A DNA stretch of 64,000 nucleotides from Candidatus Gastranaerophilales bacterium (GCA_944326425.1 CALVDX010000006.1:49198-113197); one strand, 5' to 3'; positions 54,244-63,380 are shown, counted from the first letter of the stretch. Numbers and translations are program-made. The notes: generated from the letters alone by a model not told the origin.

Positions 54244-55329
54244 TTATTTAGCACTTTTTATGTAATCGCAGATATTTGTTTGCGGAACATAATCATAGTT
54301 GCGCATTTCTATCTTATTAATTATAGTTGAACGTTTTTTACGATAAAGCATGTCAATAAACGCTTCCAAACGTGTGATAAACCCGGCTTCGCCAGTGTGC
54401 TCATCAATAGTTAATGAAAGCAGCGGCTTACCAAATTCTTTAGATTTCCTTGCAATATTCTCTATCATAAGCGAATCCGGTCCGCAACCGAACGCGGTCA
54501 AAACTATAAGTCCGTCAATCTTATTATCTTTCAAATAGTGCCCTGCAGACCCGGTCATTTCATACTGATTTGCCCAGTACGGTTTTTGTTCAAGTGCCGC
54601 AATACCTTCACTCATCTGCTTATCCGTAAGCTGCAGCGCTGTAAACACTTTTACATCCATCGCTTCCAACTTATCAAAAATCTTCATAGAAGCTCTTTCA
54701 TCATAAATATTATACCCGTGGGATACAAGAGCAACAGAAATCGGGTACTCTTTATTTTGAACATCAATAAAAACTTTTCCCTGAAGCGCATAATTCATTG
54801 CAGACTTATAGCTCATGCCCGAATTAAGCATAACCCTGAAATTGTTATAAACTTTCCAACCCGCCTTGGAAGCCTTACGTATAAGTTTTTCATCAGTAAT
54901 ACCAAACGGTACAACAGCCTCTTTTAAGAAACTGTACAGCCCTTTACCTTTATCTGACTTATCTAATGTTGCTTCAATAAGATTAAAATCCCGTTTAACA
55001 ACATTACGTACAAGATCCGGCAACCCTCTGATTTTGGAACAATTATATACCTTCGGGGCAATAGACTGGAGACAGGGAACAAAAATATTTTTAATCCCCT
55101 TATCCAAAAGATTGATTACATGCCCTAAATAAATTTTAATAGGCAGGCAAGTCTCGGTAACAACAAGTGCTGCACCATCGGACATTGTTTGTTTTGTCGT
55201 TAAATCAGATAACACCGGTACTATATCCAGAGCATTAAAAAAGCCGTACCAGAATGGATAGTTATGATAAAAAGACATTCCGCGAGGAATACCGATTACG
55301 TTTTTGTTGGACTGTTGTTTCATATACAC
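54244..55329 (-). CDS. DUF2229 / acyl-CoA dehydratase activase-related protein
   Basis: 361 residues: IGIPRGMSFYHNYPFWYGFF, VVTETCLPIKIYLGHVINLLDKG, FVPCLQSIAPKVYNCSKIRG, FGCGPDSLMIENIARK and LTIDEHTGEAGFITRLEAFIDML. These match the family related to 2-hydroxyglutaryl-CoA dehydratase components and their activases. The conserved cysteines (TETCLP, VPCLQ, FGCGPDS) suit an iron-sulfur cluster. Family members usually sit in anaerobes and lack a firm biochemical role. It is a single-gene minus-strand unit here, without the N-terminal BcrAD ATPase module that is often fused to it. Confidence 0.88.
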   Translation of the reverse strand: MYMKQQSNKNVIGIPRGMSFYHNYPFWYGFFNALDIVPVLSDLTTKQTMSDGAALVVTETCLPIKIYLGHVINLLDKGIKNIFVPCLQSIAPKVYNCSKIRGLPDLVRNVVKRDFNLIEATLDKSDKGKGLYSFLKEAVVPFGITDEKLIRKASKAGWKVYNNFRVMLNSGMSYKSAMNYALQGKVFIDVQNKEYPISVALVSHGYNIYDERASMKIFDKLEAMDVKVFTALQLTDKQMSEGIAALEQKPYWANQYEMTGSAGHYLKDNKIDGLIVLTAFGCGPDSLMIENIARKSKEFGKPLLSLTIDEHTGEAGFITRLEAFIDMLYRKKRSTIINKIEMRNYDYVPQTNICDYIKSAK

Positions 55330-55381
55330 TTACCTCAATAGTATAATTGTAGTACAGACAAAATTGAAAGTCACTATTTTT

Positions 55382-55409
55382 TTGAATATTGTAAATTTAC
55401 TGTTATAAT
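55382..55409 (+). promoter_or_regulatory. Extended -10 promoter giving a leaderless ruvC mRNA
   Basis: TTGAAT (55382-55387), 16-base spacer, TGTTATAAT with extended -10 (TATAAT at 55404-55409). The ruvC ATG at 55416 starts 7 bases past the -10 box, exactly where transcription should begin, and there is no ribosome site. Confidence 0.65.
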
Positions 55410-55415
55410 TCTTAT

Positions 55416-55892
55416 ATGAGAATAATGGGTATAGACCCCGGTATGGCTTTAATAGGATACGGGGTAATAGATATAGATAACGGCAGTGTTATATTAAGCG
55501 CCTCAGGGTCAATAAGAACAGACAAGAATAGAAGTGTACCCGCACGCCTTGCAGAAATTATGAATGATATGCAGGAACTTATAGAGACCTATACTCCGGA
55601 TGCGATTTCCGTCGAGGATCTATTCTTCTTCAAGAATCAAAAAACCATAATACCTGTTGCCCAATCCCGCGGAGTAATACTTGCCATTATAGAAGCAAAC
55701 CATATTCCTATATACGAGTACACTCCTATGCAGGTAAAACAGGTTTTAACCGGATACGGACGCGCCGATAAAAAGGAAGTAGAATCAATGGTCAAACTTG
55801 TTTTAACAAATCAAAAACTGCCTAAGCTGGACGATACAATTGATGCAATTGCCATTGCCATAACACACGCCCGTACAATCAATATGCTCTAA
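55416..55892 (+). CDS. ruvC: Holliday junction resolvase RuvC
   Basis: 158 residues with the RNase H-fold catalytic acids D7 (MGIDPGMALIGYG), E67 (AISVEDLFFFKNQ), D140 and D143 (KLDDTIDAIAIAI). It cuts Holliday junctions in recombination together with RuvAB, which are not in the window. Normal length. Read from an apparently leaderless mRNA. Confidence 0.95.
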   Translation: MRIMGIDPGMALIGYGVIDIDNGSVILSASGSIRTDKNRSVPARLAEIMNDMQELIETYTPDAISVEDLFFFKNQKTIIPVAQSRGVILAIIEANHIPIYEYTPMQVKQVLTGYGRADKKEVESMVKLVLTNQKLPKLDDTIDAIAIAITHARTINML

Positions 55893-55967
55893 CTCTGTGA
55901 ATGTTTTTAAAAGTGTAATTTAAACAATTAAAATTTGGTATAAAAAAAGTTTGCCGCCTAAGCCCCA

Positions 55968-56276
55968 TTAAGCAATAGTGACAAACTTTTCTTTTTCAGC
56001 CTTGCTTTCAGCAACAGCATTGTTATAAGAAGCATTAGTTATATATTTGAAAGTCCTGTACAGCTTGTACCCTAAAGCTGTGATAGGGTCACCGTCATTA
56101 GCTTTTTTTGCTTCTTTCTGGTTTTGTTTGAAAATAACTGCAGACTTCGGGTCTTGAAGCATTAACAAAGCTTCATCAGAACCTATAGCATTATTTTCTG
56201 CATTTAACATCGTTCTGTATCCTCTTACAGAAGCGAAGTTTAAACTATTATTTTGATTTACCGGTGAAACTAACAT
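55968..56276 (-). CDS. Small protein of unknown function (102 aa)
   Basis: Begins MLVSPVNQNNSLNFASVRGYRTMLNAENNAI, and the rest is a helical, Ala/Lys-rich sequence (LMLQDPKSAVIFKQNQKEAKK). I start at the ATG at 56276 because AAAGGAGG lies 5 bases upstream. The first possible ATG (56333) lies inside the -10 box of the promoter at 56332-56360, so it cannot be in the mRNA. Family not recognised. The NFxxxRG stretch near the start is similar in style to the tags of other unknown proteins here. Confidence 0.78.
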   Translation of the reverse strand: MLVSPVNQNNSLNFASVRGYRTMLNAENNAIGSDEALLMLQDPKSAVIFKQNQKEAKKANDGDPITALGYKLYRTFKYITNASYNNAVAESKAEKEKFVTIA

Positions 56277-56298
56277 TGTTTCCTCCTTTCTTTTTATT

Positions 56299-56428
56299 AA
56301 GTGTTTTTTGTACACTTCATTTAACACTTTCATTATGCAACACTTTTATTTTTTTGTCAAGTGTTTAGATTTATTTTTGTAACAATCAGGTAATGATACA
56401 CAGTTACTGGGTTTTGGCTTTAAGTGTT
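56299..56428. promoter_or_regulatory. Promoter region with six AAGTGT(T) boxes
   Basis: The minus-strand promoter is TTGACA (56355-56360), 17-base spacer, CATAAT (56332-56337). The core AAGTGT or its complement ACACTT occurs at 56299, 56312, 56323, 56339, 56359 and 56422, five of them within 67 bases around the promoter and leader; all except 56312 extend to AAGTGTT/AACACTT. The arrangement suggests a repeated binding site for a regulator of the 102-aa protein gene. Confidence 0.6.
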
Positions 56429-56500
56429 CTTTTTACATTTATTTCTTCCTACCCGACCGGATACTACCCGGTAAAACTATTTTTCTCTGATAAATTCTAG
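56393..56500 (+). CDS. Possible small hydrophobic peptide gene (35 aa)
   Basis: An ATG frame of 35 codons beginning MIHSYWVLALSVLFTFISSY, hydrophobic then aromatic. It is followed 83 bases later by a plus-strand terminator (56583-56608) that no other plus-strand gene explains. The ribosome site is weak (CAGGTA directly before the ATG). It could be a membrane or signal-like peptide, or a chance frame within an RNA. Confidence 0.3.
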   Translation: MIHSYWVLALSVLFTFISSYPTGYYPVKLFFSDKF

Positions 56501-56582
56501 CCCACACGTTAATTGCATAGCATGCCAAATAGATGTTAAATATTAGTAAATCTTTTTCATACTTCCAGCTATTCTTAATTCC

Positions 56583-56608
56583 AACAGGAGCTTGCTCCTG
56601 TTTTTTTT
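56583..56608 (+). terminator. Intrinsic terminator, plus strand
   Basis: AACAGGAGC (56583-56591) and GCTCCTGTT (56594-56602) form a 9-bp stem with a TT loop, followed by eight T (56601-56608). The T-run overlaps the stop of the minus-strand gene (56607). On the plus strand it implies a transcript from the 56360-56580 region. Confidence 0.75.
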
Positions 56609-59600
56609 ATAATGTTTCGATACTATTTATAAAATACACACAATCATTCTGGCGGGTAAGTATATCTTCAAACCACGCATTAAAATTATCAATCTGATCT
56701 TCCAGTTCAGCGTTATCAGTTATATGCAGTTCTTCTATAAAATCCACAACCAGCTTGGGATTATAAAAATATTCACTCAAACCGGAAGCCATCTGAGTAA
56801 CAAATTTATGTGATTCAACAAATGATGCTTCAACTACATTTTGTATAAATACCGGTACCGTAACCTCTTCCAACGAATCAACAGCCTCTGATTTAACAAC
56901 ATTGTTGAGCGATGCGGTCAGATTTTCCAAATAGTAACCGTCTTTCACATTATTTGCTTCCTTTATATAATCTATCAACCCGCGGCAAATCCCTTTTATC
57001 TCAGACGGAGAGGACTCTGCCGGTATTGTTTTAACTTTTTGCTTTATATCTTTTATTATTTCTGTTTCTAATGAAATTGTATCTCTTATCTTTTCTAAAT
57101 CTTTTATTACTTCGTCAACTGCAGTGACTTCCGGCATTTTTAAAAGTAACGGAACAATTTTTGATTCAAGATTGAATTTTGTTACAAATTCACGCGCCGC
57201 CTCATAATTATTTTCCATCAAAAGCGGACGAACCAGCATTAAAAGTACATCAGGAGAGGACATGCTCTCTACTATCACATTGTCAGTGCCATCCGCGGCA
57301 TACAATGACACATCTACATTATCAAATTCATCTGCAACTGCGCCGGTAAGCCCTAAACGTGTTGCGCGCATTAATATTTCCTCAATTCCAATAAACTTAG
57401 AATCCCTTAACAATGCCTCTATAGACCTCTTTAACGGTATTGTCAAATATTGCTTATCTTTTGTATTATCGTCAGCGAGTGTTAACAAATATTCATCAAG
57501 CAGCTTCGCCGGTTCATTTAATATCTGATATTTCCCGGATATATCCAATAATTCATTATATTTTTCTTCTGCAGACGGAGTTTCATTTCTGAGCGCTTTA
57601 AACCACTCATTCATCTTTGCATACACACGCGTTCTGTACTCCGGTAAAATCTTGAGCCGTAAATAGATGTTAATCGATTTTTTTAAATCTTTATCAGCTG
57701 CTTCTATTTTCTCTTCATAAATTTCCCTTGAACATAGTTTCAGAAAGGAGTTACTCCTTTTTTCAAGCTTGCTGATAACAGGTAAATAATCATCTACACG
57801 AACATCATCAACATTCATTATTTTTAAAAATTCCGCAGACAAATCACTGAATTCATTATTCTTAGCCGTTGACGAAACAAAGCTTTGTATTTTATTTAAA
57901 AACTCCTTCTGCTCCTCCTCAGCCAATATTTGCCCCGCATGTTCTTTAGCAAAACCGGTTATCCAGTCAACCATATCAAAAACCTGAACCTGTTTCTTCA
58001 ATGCCGCAAAACGTTTATACGCAGAACCAACTAATGTCAGAGATTCTTCCAGCAACGATAAACTTGAATCCGCAATGTCTATATACGGATATGCCGGCAG
58101 TAAATTATATTTCTTAAACGCATCATTCTTTGCCTTTTTAAAATACTTATCATAACGCAGACTATTTAAGCTGTATCTTAATGATAAATAAATGTCATCA
58201 AATTTTTTCTGTTTATACACTACTCCGGTCACTTTATTGCCGAAACGTTCATACCTTACATAAGGTTTTACTATACTGGTATCATAAATTTTATTATACT
58301 CGCTATAAAATATCTCATTTAGTAAGGCGTCTTCCATATCTTCACGGCTTGCCTGTATTGATTTCACAACACCAAACCCGCTTGTACTGTCCTGAAGCAA
58401 ATCCTTATCCGTAACATGAGCCATCACATCACGTTCAAATTTTTCAAAAGTATAATTCTGTATTTTTCTAAAAATACCAACAAACTCTTCATCAGTTTCC
58501 GGTTTATATTGTCTGTCAATCCAATCTATAACATTCTTTGGAACATCTTTTTCTATATCACCGGGTTTTAATAAAAATTTATTAATCGTAAAGACATAAA
58601 TCCTGTCGCGTAATTCTTTTGAAATACCGGTAGTAATTGCATCCCCGTAACCTTTTATCAATTTGTCGACAACTACATCGGAAAAAGTCCTTGCAAACGA
58701 ACGTAAACTTCCATCATATCCATACCCGTTAAACTCTTTCAGAATTACATCAGGATTTAATTGTAGTACATTTTTGTCATCTGTTTCAATATTATATTCA
58801 TTTAATAAAGGAACAATTATATTTTCACGCAGTTCATAAGCATTTCGTTCTGATAAAATATATTTAACAGCGCCGGCATCTTTCGCAAAGGCATACCCGA
58901 ATTTATCACACAATTCCTGCTGCATTAATTTTTGAAGTTCCCGCAGCTCCTGAAGCGTTTCAATGTTATCTATTTTTTCCGTATAAATGCTGTCAGGATA
59001 CGTTTTTCTAAGTGCAACTTTCTCCAATACAATCTTTAACGGATCATTATCAGAGAGTGCATTATAATCCTGCTCGGTCTGTATACCTTTATTAAAGTTG
59101 TCCCCGTTAATACGTTTTAAATACTCCCTATACGGCTGAGCATAAACCGGTCTTATCTCATTAAGTACCTTCAACTTATGTTTAACAGACTCAATAGAAG
59201 TATTACTTGCATATTTCTCTAAAACCTTAATATTATCAGCATCATCAACAAGCATCGTATCCCTTATTGATTTTGCAATAGAAATCGCTTTTGTACTTTT
59301 ACCCGGCATAACTATTTCATCAAGGAGTTCAAATGAATATGACTGTGAAGGATTAAGACGCTTCAATTGCTTGTTATGATATACTTCTTCATTTACCTGC
59401 CCTTTTTTATAGAGCAAATCATCCGTAAACGTTCCGTTCCGGTATAAATCATTTGTTATATAACCGTATTTATACCCGTAATCATTGTTATAATCAGTTC
59501 TTAAAAGACCTTTTGAATCCGTCCAGGTATTGTCTTTTTCCGATATTCCCCAACTATTGTCGTGAAACAAAACGTCTTTATCTACATATTTACCTTCCTC

Positions 59601-62600
59601 CTTTGACGGAACAGTAATTGTATCAATAGAAGCTATATATTGCGCATGCATGCCTATCCGGGTATCCGAAACGGAAGTATTAGTTATACCGGAAAACTTA
59701 CCATGCTTTATATCATCAAATGCCTTCTTTAAATTTTTTTGAATAAAATAAGGTTTGCCTGTAACAGCTTCGGCCAACGCAACTTCTTTATCCGTAGGCA
59801 ACCCGTGTCCGGGCATATAACTTGTCCAATACCTTCCGGTTTTTACACCATACTCCCTGAAAATTTCTTCATACTCCGGCTGCGCTGTTTTATACATTGT
59901 ATTCTTCTCTTGACGCGTTATTTTATACATAAGATTTACAGCAGAGAGTATCTTATTAAGTTCCTCCTTTTCCTGCTTTGTAAAAGTCATTAATTCTTTC
60001 TTTTTACGCCGGAACTCTTTATCGGTATATAAGTGTTTTTGTGCATAAAGTTTGTCATAAGCTTCAAATTTGCTGTTAAATTTATCTAAAACAGACGCTT
60101 TGGGAATAAGCCGCGCCTTCTCGTAATAGTCAAGAACCAGATGCTGCGGGTAGACAGAATTGATAATGTCCCCGTCTTTTTCAATACACAAAGCAGAGGC
60201 AATGGTATTAACCGTCGTTGACATTTCGTTTATAGTCTCTAAAATACGCAGCGGAAGCTGTTTGAGATTTTCTTCCGTAAATTCCGGCGGTAAGCCGTTA
60301 TTAATAAGAAGCTGCTTTACAAAGCTTTCATCAACCCCGCTTGATAATTCATTAACAAGGTTTTCATAATACTTTATAAAATCATTTTTTATACTTCTCT
60401 GGTTAATTAATCGGGAAGCTTGTTCATAATAAACATCATCCATTTCACCTGTCAAAATCCCGCCGGTCTGAATAAGTACTGTCATGACATCATCAGGCGC
60501 AACTTCAAGGAGTTCGGCAATTGTGCTAATTTTCTCTTCCTCATAATTTTCTGATAATTCTTTAAGAAGGACTTTAAGATTCGCTAACACCTCGTCCTTA
60601 TCAGGCTTACAGTCGAGAATTTGTGAATAGACTTCAATAATACTTTTGTATGTCAGTAAATCCAATGCTTTATTAATTCTCGCTTTAAGTTCCTTCAAAT
60701 CATATATACCAGTTTGCCCCGTAATACGCTTTATTTTATCAGGCTCATCCGAATCCAATACTTCACCGGCAATCTTTAGTTCCTTTATCAATGCCTCTTT
60801 ACGGTTTCCAATGTTCATCCTTTTGTATATATCATCATATAGTGACGGCAGGTTTTTAATATACTCCCCGCTTGTATCCAAAAACTCTAATGCACCTTCT
60901 TTAGAAGGCGGAATACCCGTATTCTTTGATAAGCTTTCTATTATAAAATTATTGCCGGTATTTACTTCATCCCGCAGTTTTTGAATATTGTTAAGAAAGA
61001 CCTCATCTTCGTCAAGTAAATCTAATGTAATCATGTGGCTTTGAAGCCTGTCAGGCAGCATACAGCCAAGTAATACCTGATTTCTAAATGCAGAAGCCGC
61101 ATCTACAAGAGCTTTAGCCATACCATACTTACTCACCTTTTGCGGTAAAGCAGCAAACCTGATTTCCTCCGTCAATGCATAAATTTTTTCAGCATCAACA
61201 TCCGATATATTTTTATTTAATGCGAATGAGTACCGGTCATTCAAATAATTCCTTACTTTTGCCTGTTTAACACTAACCTCTTCATTATCAATATATAAAT
61301 ACTCGGGTGCAACATCAGCAGCATTTAAATGCTTAGCATCCTTCTTCTGCAAGCCCATTATCCCGCTGATAACGTCGTGCGCCATTTCTTTATAATCATC
61401 ACCCAGCAACTCTCTGACAAAGTGTGCAAGATTACCATATAAAGTCTGCATTACTTCGGCATTTTTAAGTATACCGTCAATACCATGCTGTCTTTCAATC
61501 AATTTCTGCTTTAATATAACACTCTTTACTCTTTGTAACCTTTGTTCTGTAACTCCTAACGCGGCAATATAATTATGAACAGCGGACATCTCATTATCAG
61601 GATTAATAACCTTTACATGGGAATCATTATATACATTAAATGATAGCTTGTCATAAGGTACATAATTAACAGTAACAGCAGATGTTGTATTCCCAATATC
61701 TGCAATATGCATCCAGTTGGCAGTTGCAGCATCAACTATTCTCATTCCAAGCGAAAGCATGCCTTCATAATCAATATCTGCTTTCTTTACAGCAATTTTT
61801 TCACCGCTGCCAAGCTCTCTCCGGTCATAAACCAGCATAGTCTCTGAATCATCCAGTTCATCAAGTATAAAATCCACATAATCACGTTTATGCTCATAGG
61901 CCAGAAGTTTTCTTGTTACGGAAAAAGCAACACACATACTGGTAGAAGCCTGATTAAACGCTTTTACATTCGGAACATCGCTGTTAACACTATCCAGTGA
62001 TAAATCGTTTATTATTTCCGAAAAAGCCTGAAATTTTTTGTCTTGCAACTGAGGATTAATTTTATAATCATCACTTAAAAAATAATTTAAACATTCCAAT
62101 ATATATTTTTTGTCATCCAAAGATGTTTCAGAAGAAATAATAAAATACTCAAGATTGTTTTTTGCATACTCAAAATCTTTTTTAGTCGGGTTATATGATT
62201 TCATCTTGTCTAAAATTTCATTATGAGTATTAAGAATAGATTTTTCTTCATCGCTTAGTTCTGTACTACCGGTTAAATTTTCACTGTTTTTTACCCCCGT
62301 ATCAAGTCCGGCCTTCACAGCACATGCAGAGGCTGCAAGTATTAGTATGCTTTTCCAGTTATTCTTTGGACTGAATTTAAATGGTATATTAACAGCGTAT
62401 CGTAAATTTTTTGCAGTTTCATACAAAAATTTAGCCCCGGACTTAGTACCGCTCTCAGAAATATTCTTTATCGATTTTAAAATATTCTTTTGATTATTCT
62501 CGGCAAGTGAATAACCGTTCTCCATTGCCAATTGCTTTACAAATGCCCTGTCCTGCCTAACTCCGCGGAATGTTTGACTATTATTAAATTTAACTTGCAT
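56607..62600 (-). CDS. Giant membrane-anchored protein with split papain-like protease motifs (1997 aa)
   Basis: Begins MQVKFNNSQTFRGVRQD, with a hydrophobic helix at about 83-98 (KSILILAASACAVKAGL). Residues 217-226 (Q-AST-SM-C-VAF) match the papain pattern Q-x5-C-x-A-F-S, giving Gln217 and Cys223. Far downstream, His985 (GMHAQYIASI) and Asn1015 (FHDNSWGISE) match the HA and NSWG motifs. The Cys-His gap (762) is much longer than in papain (134) or bleomycin hydrolase (about 300), so a large helical insertion is inferred. The last 900 residues are helical and acidic with no recognised domain. GAGGTAGT precedes the ATG. Single-gene unit. Protease activity is a prediction. Confidence 0.75.
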   Translation of the reverse strand: MQVKFNNSQTFRGVRQDRAFVKQLAMENGYSLAENNQKNILKSIKNISESGTKSGAKFLYETAKNLRYAVNIPFKFSPKNNWKSILILAASACAVKAGLDTGVKNSENLTGSTELSDEEKSILNTHNEILDKMKSYNPTKKDFEYAKNNLEYFIISSETSLDDKKYILECLNYFLSDDYKINPQLQDKKFQAFSEIINDLSLDSVNSDVPNVKAFNQASTSMCVAFSVTRKLLAYEHKRDYVDFILDELDDSETMLVYDRRELGSGEKIAVKKADIDYEGMLSLGMRIVDAATANWMHIADIGNTTSAVTVNYVPYDKLSFNVYNDSHVKVINPDNEMSAVHNYIAALGVTEQRLQRVKSVILKQKLIERQHGIDGILKNAEVMQTLYGNLAHFVRELLGDDYKEMAHDVISGIMGLQKKDAKHLNAADVAPEYLYIDNEEVSVKQAKVRNYLNDRYSFALNKNISDVDAEKIYALTEEIRFAALPQKVSKYGMAKALVDAASAFRNQVLLGCMLPDRLQSHMITLDLLDEDEVFLNNIQKLRDEVNTGNNFIIESLSKNTGIPPSKEGALEFLDTSGEYIKNLPSLYDDIYKRMNIGNRKEALIKELKIAGEVLDSDEPDKIKRITGQTGIYDLKELKARINKALDLLTYKSIIEVYSQILDCKPDKDEVLANLKVLLKELSENYEEEKISTIAELLEVAPDDVMTVLIQTGGILTGEMDDVYYEQASRLINQRSIKNDFIKYYENLVNELSSGVDESFVKQLLINNGLPPEFTEENLKQLPLRILETINEMSTTVNTIASALCIEKDGDIINSVYPQHLVLDYYEKARLIPKASVLDKFNSKFEAYDKLYAQKHLYTDKEFRRKKKELMTFTKQEKEELNKILSAVNLMYKITRQEKNTMYKTAQPEYEEIFREYGVKTGRYWTSYMPGHGLPTDKEVALAEAVTGKPYFIQKNLKKAFDDIKHGKFSGITNTSVSDTRIGMHAQYIASIDTITVPSKEEGKYVDKDVLFHDNSWGISEKDNTWTDSKGLLRTDYNNDYGYKYGYITNDLYRNGTFTDDLLYKKGQVNEEVYHNKQLKRLNPSQSYSFELLDEIVMPGKSTKAISIAKSIRDTMLVDDADNIKVLEKYASNTSIESVKHKLKVLNEIRPVYAQPYREYLKRINGDNFNKGIQTEQDYNALSDNDPLKIVLEKVALRKTYPDSIYTEKIDNIETLQELRELQKLMQQELCDKFGYAFAKDAGAVKYILSERNAYELRENIIVPLLNEYNIETDDKNVLQLNPDVILKEFNGYGYDGSLRSFARTFSDVVVDKLIKGYGDAITTGISKELRDRIYVFTINKFLLKPGDIEKDVPKNVIDWIDRQYKPETDEEFVGIFRKIQNYTFEKFERDVMAHVTDKDLLQDSTSGFGVVKSIQASREDMEDALLNEIFYSEYNKIYDTSIVKPYVRYERFGNKVTGVVYKQKKFDDIYLSLRYSLNSLRYDKYFKKAKNDAFKKYNLLPAYPYIDIADSSLSLLEESLTLVGSAYKRFAALKKQVQVFDMVDWITGFAKEHAGQILAEEEQKEFLNKIQSFVSSTAKNNEFSDLSAEFLKIMNVDDVRVDDYLPVISKLEKRSNSFLKLCSREIYEEKIEAADKDLKKSINIYLRLKILPEYRTRVYAKMNEWFKALRNETPSAEEKYNELLDISGKYQILNEPAKLLDEYLLTLADDNTKDKQYLTIPLKRSIEALLRDSKFIGIEEILMRATRLGLTGAVADEFDNVDVSLYAADGTDNVIVESMSSPDVLLMLVRPLLMENNYEAAREFVTKFNLESKIVPLLLKMPEVTAVDEVIKDLEKIRDTISLETEIIKDIKQKVKTIPAESSPSEIKGICRGLIDYIKEANNVKDGYYLENLTASLNNVVKSEAVDSLEEVTVPVFIQNVVEASFVESHKFVTQMASGLSEYFYNPKLVVDFIEELHITDNAELEDQIDNFNAWFEDILTRQNDCVYFINSIETL

Positions 62601-62900
62601 ACTACCTCTTTTTGATTATTTTAAATCTGAACATAATATAATTTGCTATATCATTCTTAAATATTACAAAAGTTTTACAATTACCAAGCGTAAATTAATA
62701 CTTACGGCATGCCGGTATAAATACCTGTATTGCAGTCTTTATAATACTTTTAGAAATTTTTTCTTGTTAAGTTTTGTAAAAATTTGCGCTTTTTTCAGCG
62801 ATTTGCAAAGAATTGAAATTATATTAATAAATTCTGTTCTTTTTTTATTATACTAATTGCAGAGGGTTGATTTTTCATTTAAAAATAAAGGAGTTCATTA
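62601..62900. other. AT-rich intergenic region between divergent genes
   Basis: 300 bases between the giant protein gene and the plus-strand 91-aa gene. It holds AT-rich candidate -10 boxes (TATACT near 62852 for the plus strand) and small palindromes (GGCATGCC near 62708, GGTATAAATACC near 62715). No coding frame or terminator is seen. Confidence 0.4.
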
Positions 62901-63176
62901 ATGGAGACAAAATACAACAACCAAACACTAAACGGTATTAATGAAGATATTTTCGATGAATTATTAACAATAGAGAGCCTTATAAAAACAACTGTAAATA
63001 ATTGTTTAAATAAAGAACACTCTGCTTTGTACTATACCGGAGAAAATATAACAAAACAGCTGAGTGAGGAACGCAATGACTATATAAATGTTCTTACAAT
63101 TGCGCTTGAAAGAGTTAAACATGTTCAGATGCTGAATGATGAAATAGAAGAGATTATATTAGAATCTATAATTTAG
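62901..63176 (+). CDS. Small helical acidic protein of unknown function (91 aa)
   Basis: Mostly helical (METKYNNQTLNGINEDIFDE, YINVLTIALERVKHVQ) with a strongly acidic end (DEIEEIILESII). AAAGGAG lies 8 bases before the ATG, a good ribosome site. No signal peptide or membrane helix. Possibly an adaptor or structural helper; family not recognised. Confidence 0.75.
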   Translation: METKYNNQTLNGINEDIFDELLTIESLIKTTVNNCLNKEHSALYYTGENITKQLSEERNDYINVLTIALERVKHVQMLNDEIEEIILESII

Positions 63177-63243
63177 TCCGTTCATACTACAAAATGGGAC
63201 TTATATATAACTTTACGCCAAATACACTCAAAATACAGATATA

Positions 63244-63380
63244 ATGTCATTCCGAACTTGTTTCGGAATCTTACCGGTAGTAAGCCCCTGAAGCGCGAAC
63301 GAGCAGAGAGCGGAGCCCGGAAACGGTGAGTTGTCGGGCGCAGACTCGTTTAACGCGAGTGAGCAAGAAACAAGTTCAGG
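63244..63380. repeat. MITE/REP-like GC-rich element with terminal inverted repeats
   Basis: The left end carries CATTCCGAACTTGTTTCGGAAT, read as ATTCCGAA and its inverse around CTTGT. The right end has GAAACAAGTTC (63366-63376), the exact complement of GAACTTGTTTC (63250-63260). The 100-odd bases between are GC-rich and foldable (ACTCG...CGAGT, CCCGG...GGG), with the repeated syllable GAGC/GCGAAC. The size and inverted ends resemble small non-autonomous repeats; no protein frame. Confidence 0.6.

Noticed and set aside
56277..56333. 19-residue N-terminal extension of the 102-aa protein
   Set aside because: The upstream ATG lies within the -10 box of the promoter; the ATG at 56276 has AAAGGAGG.
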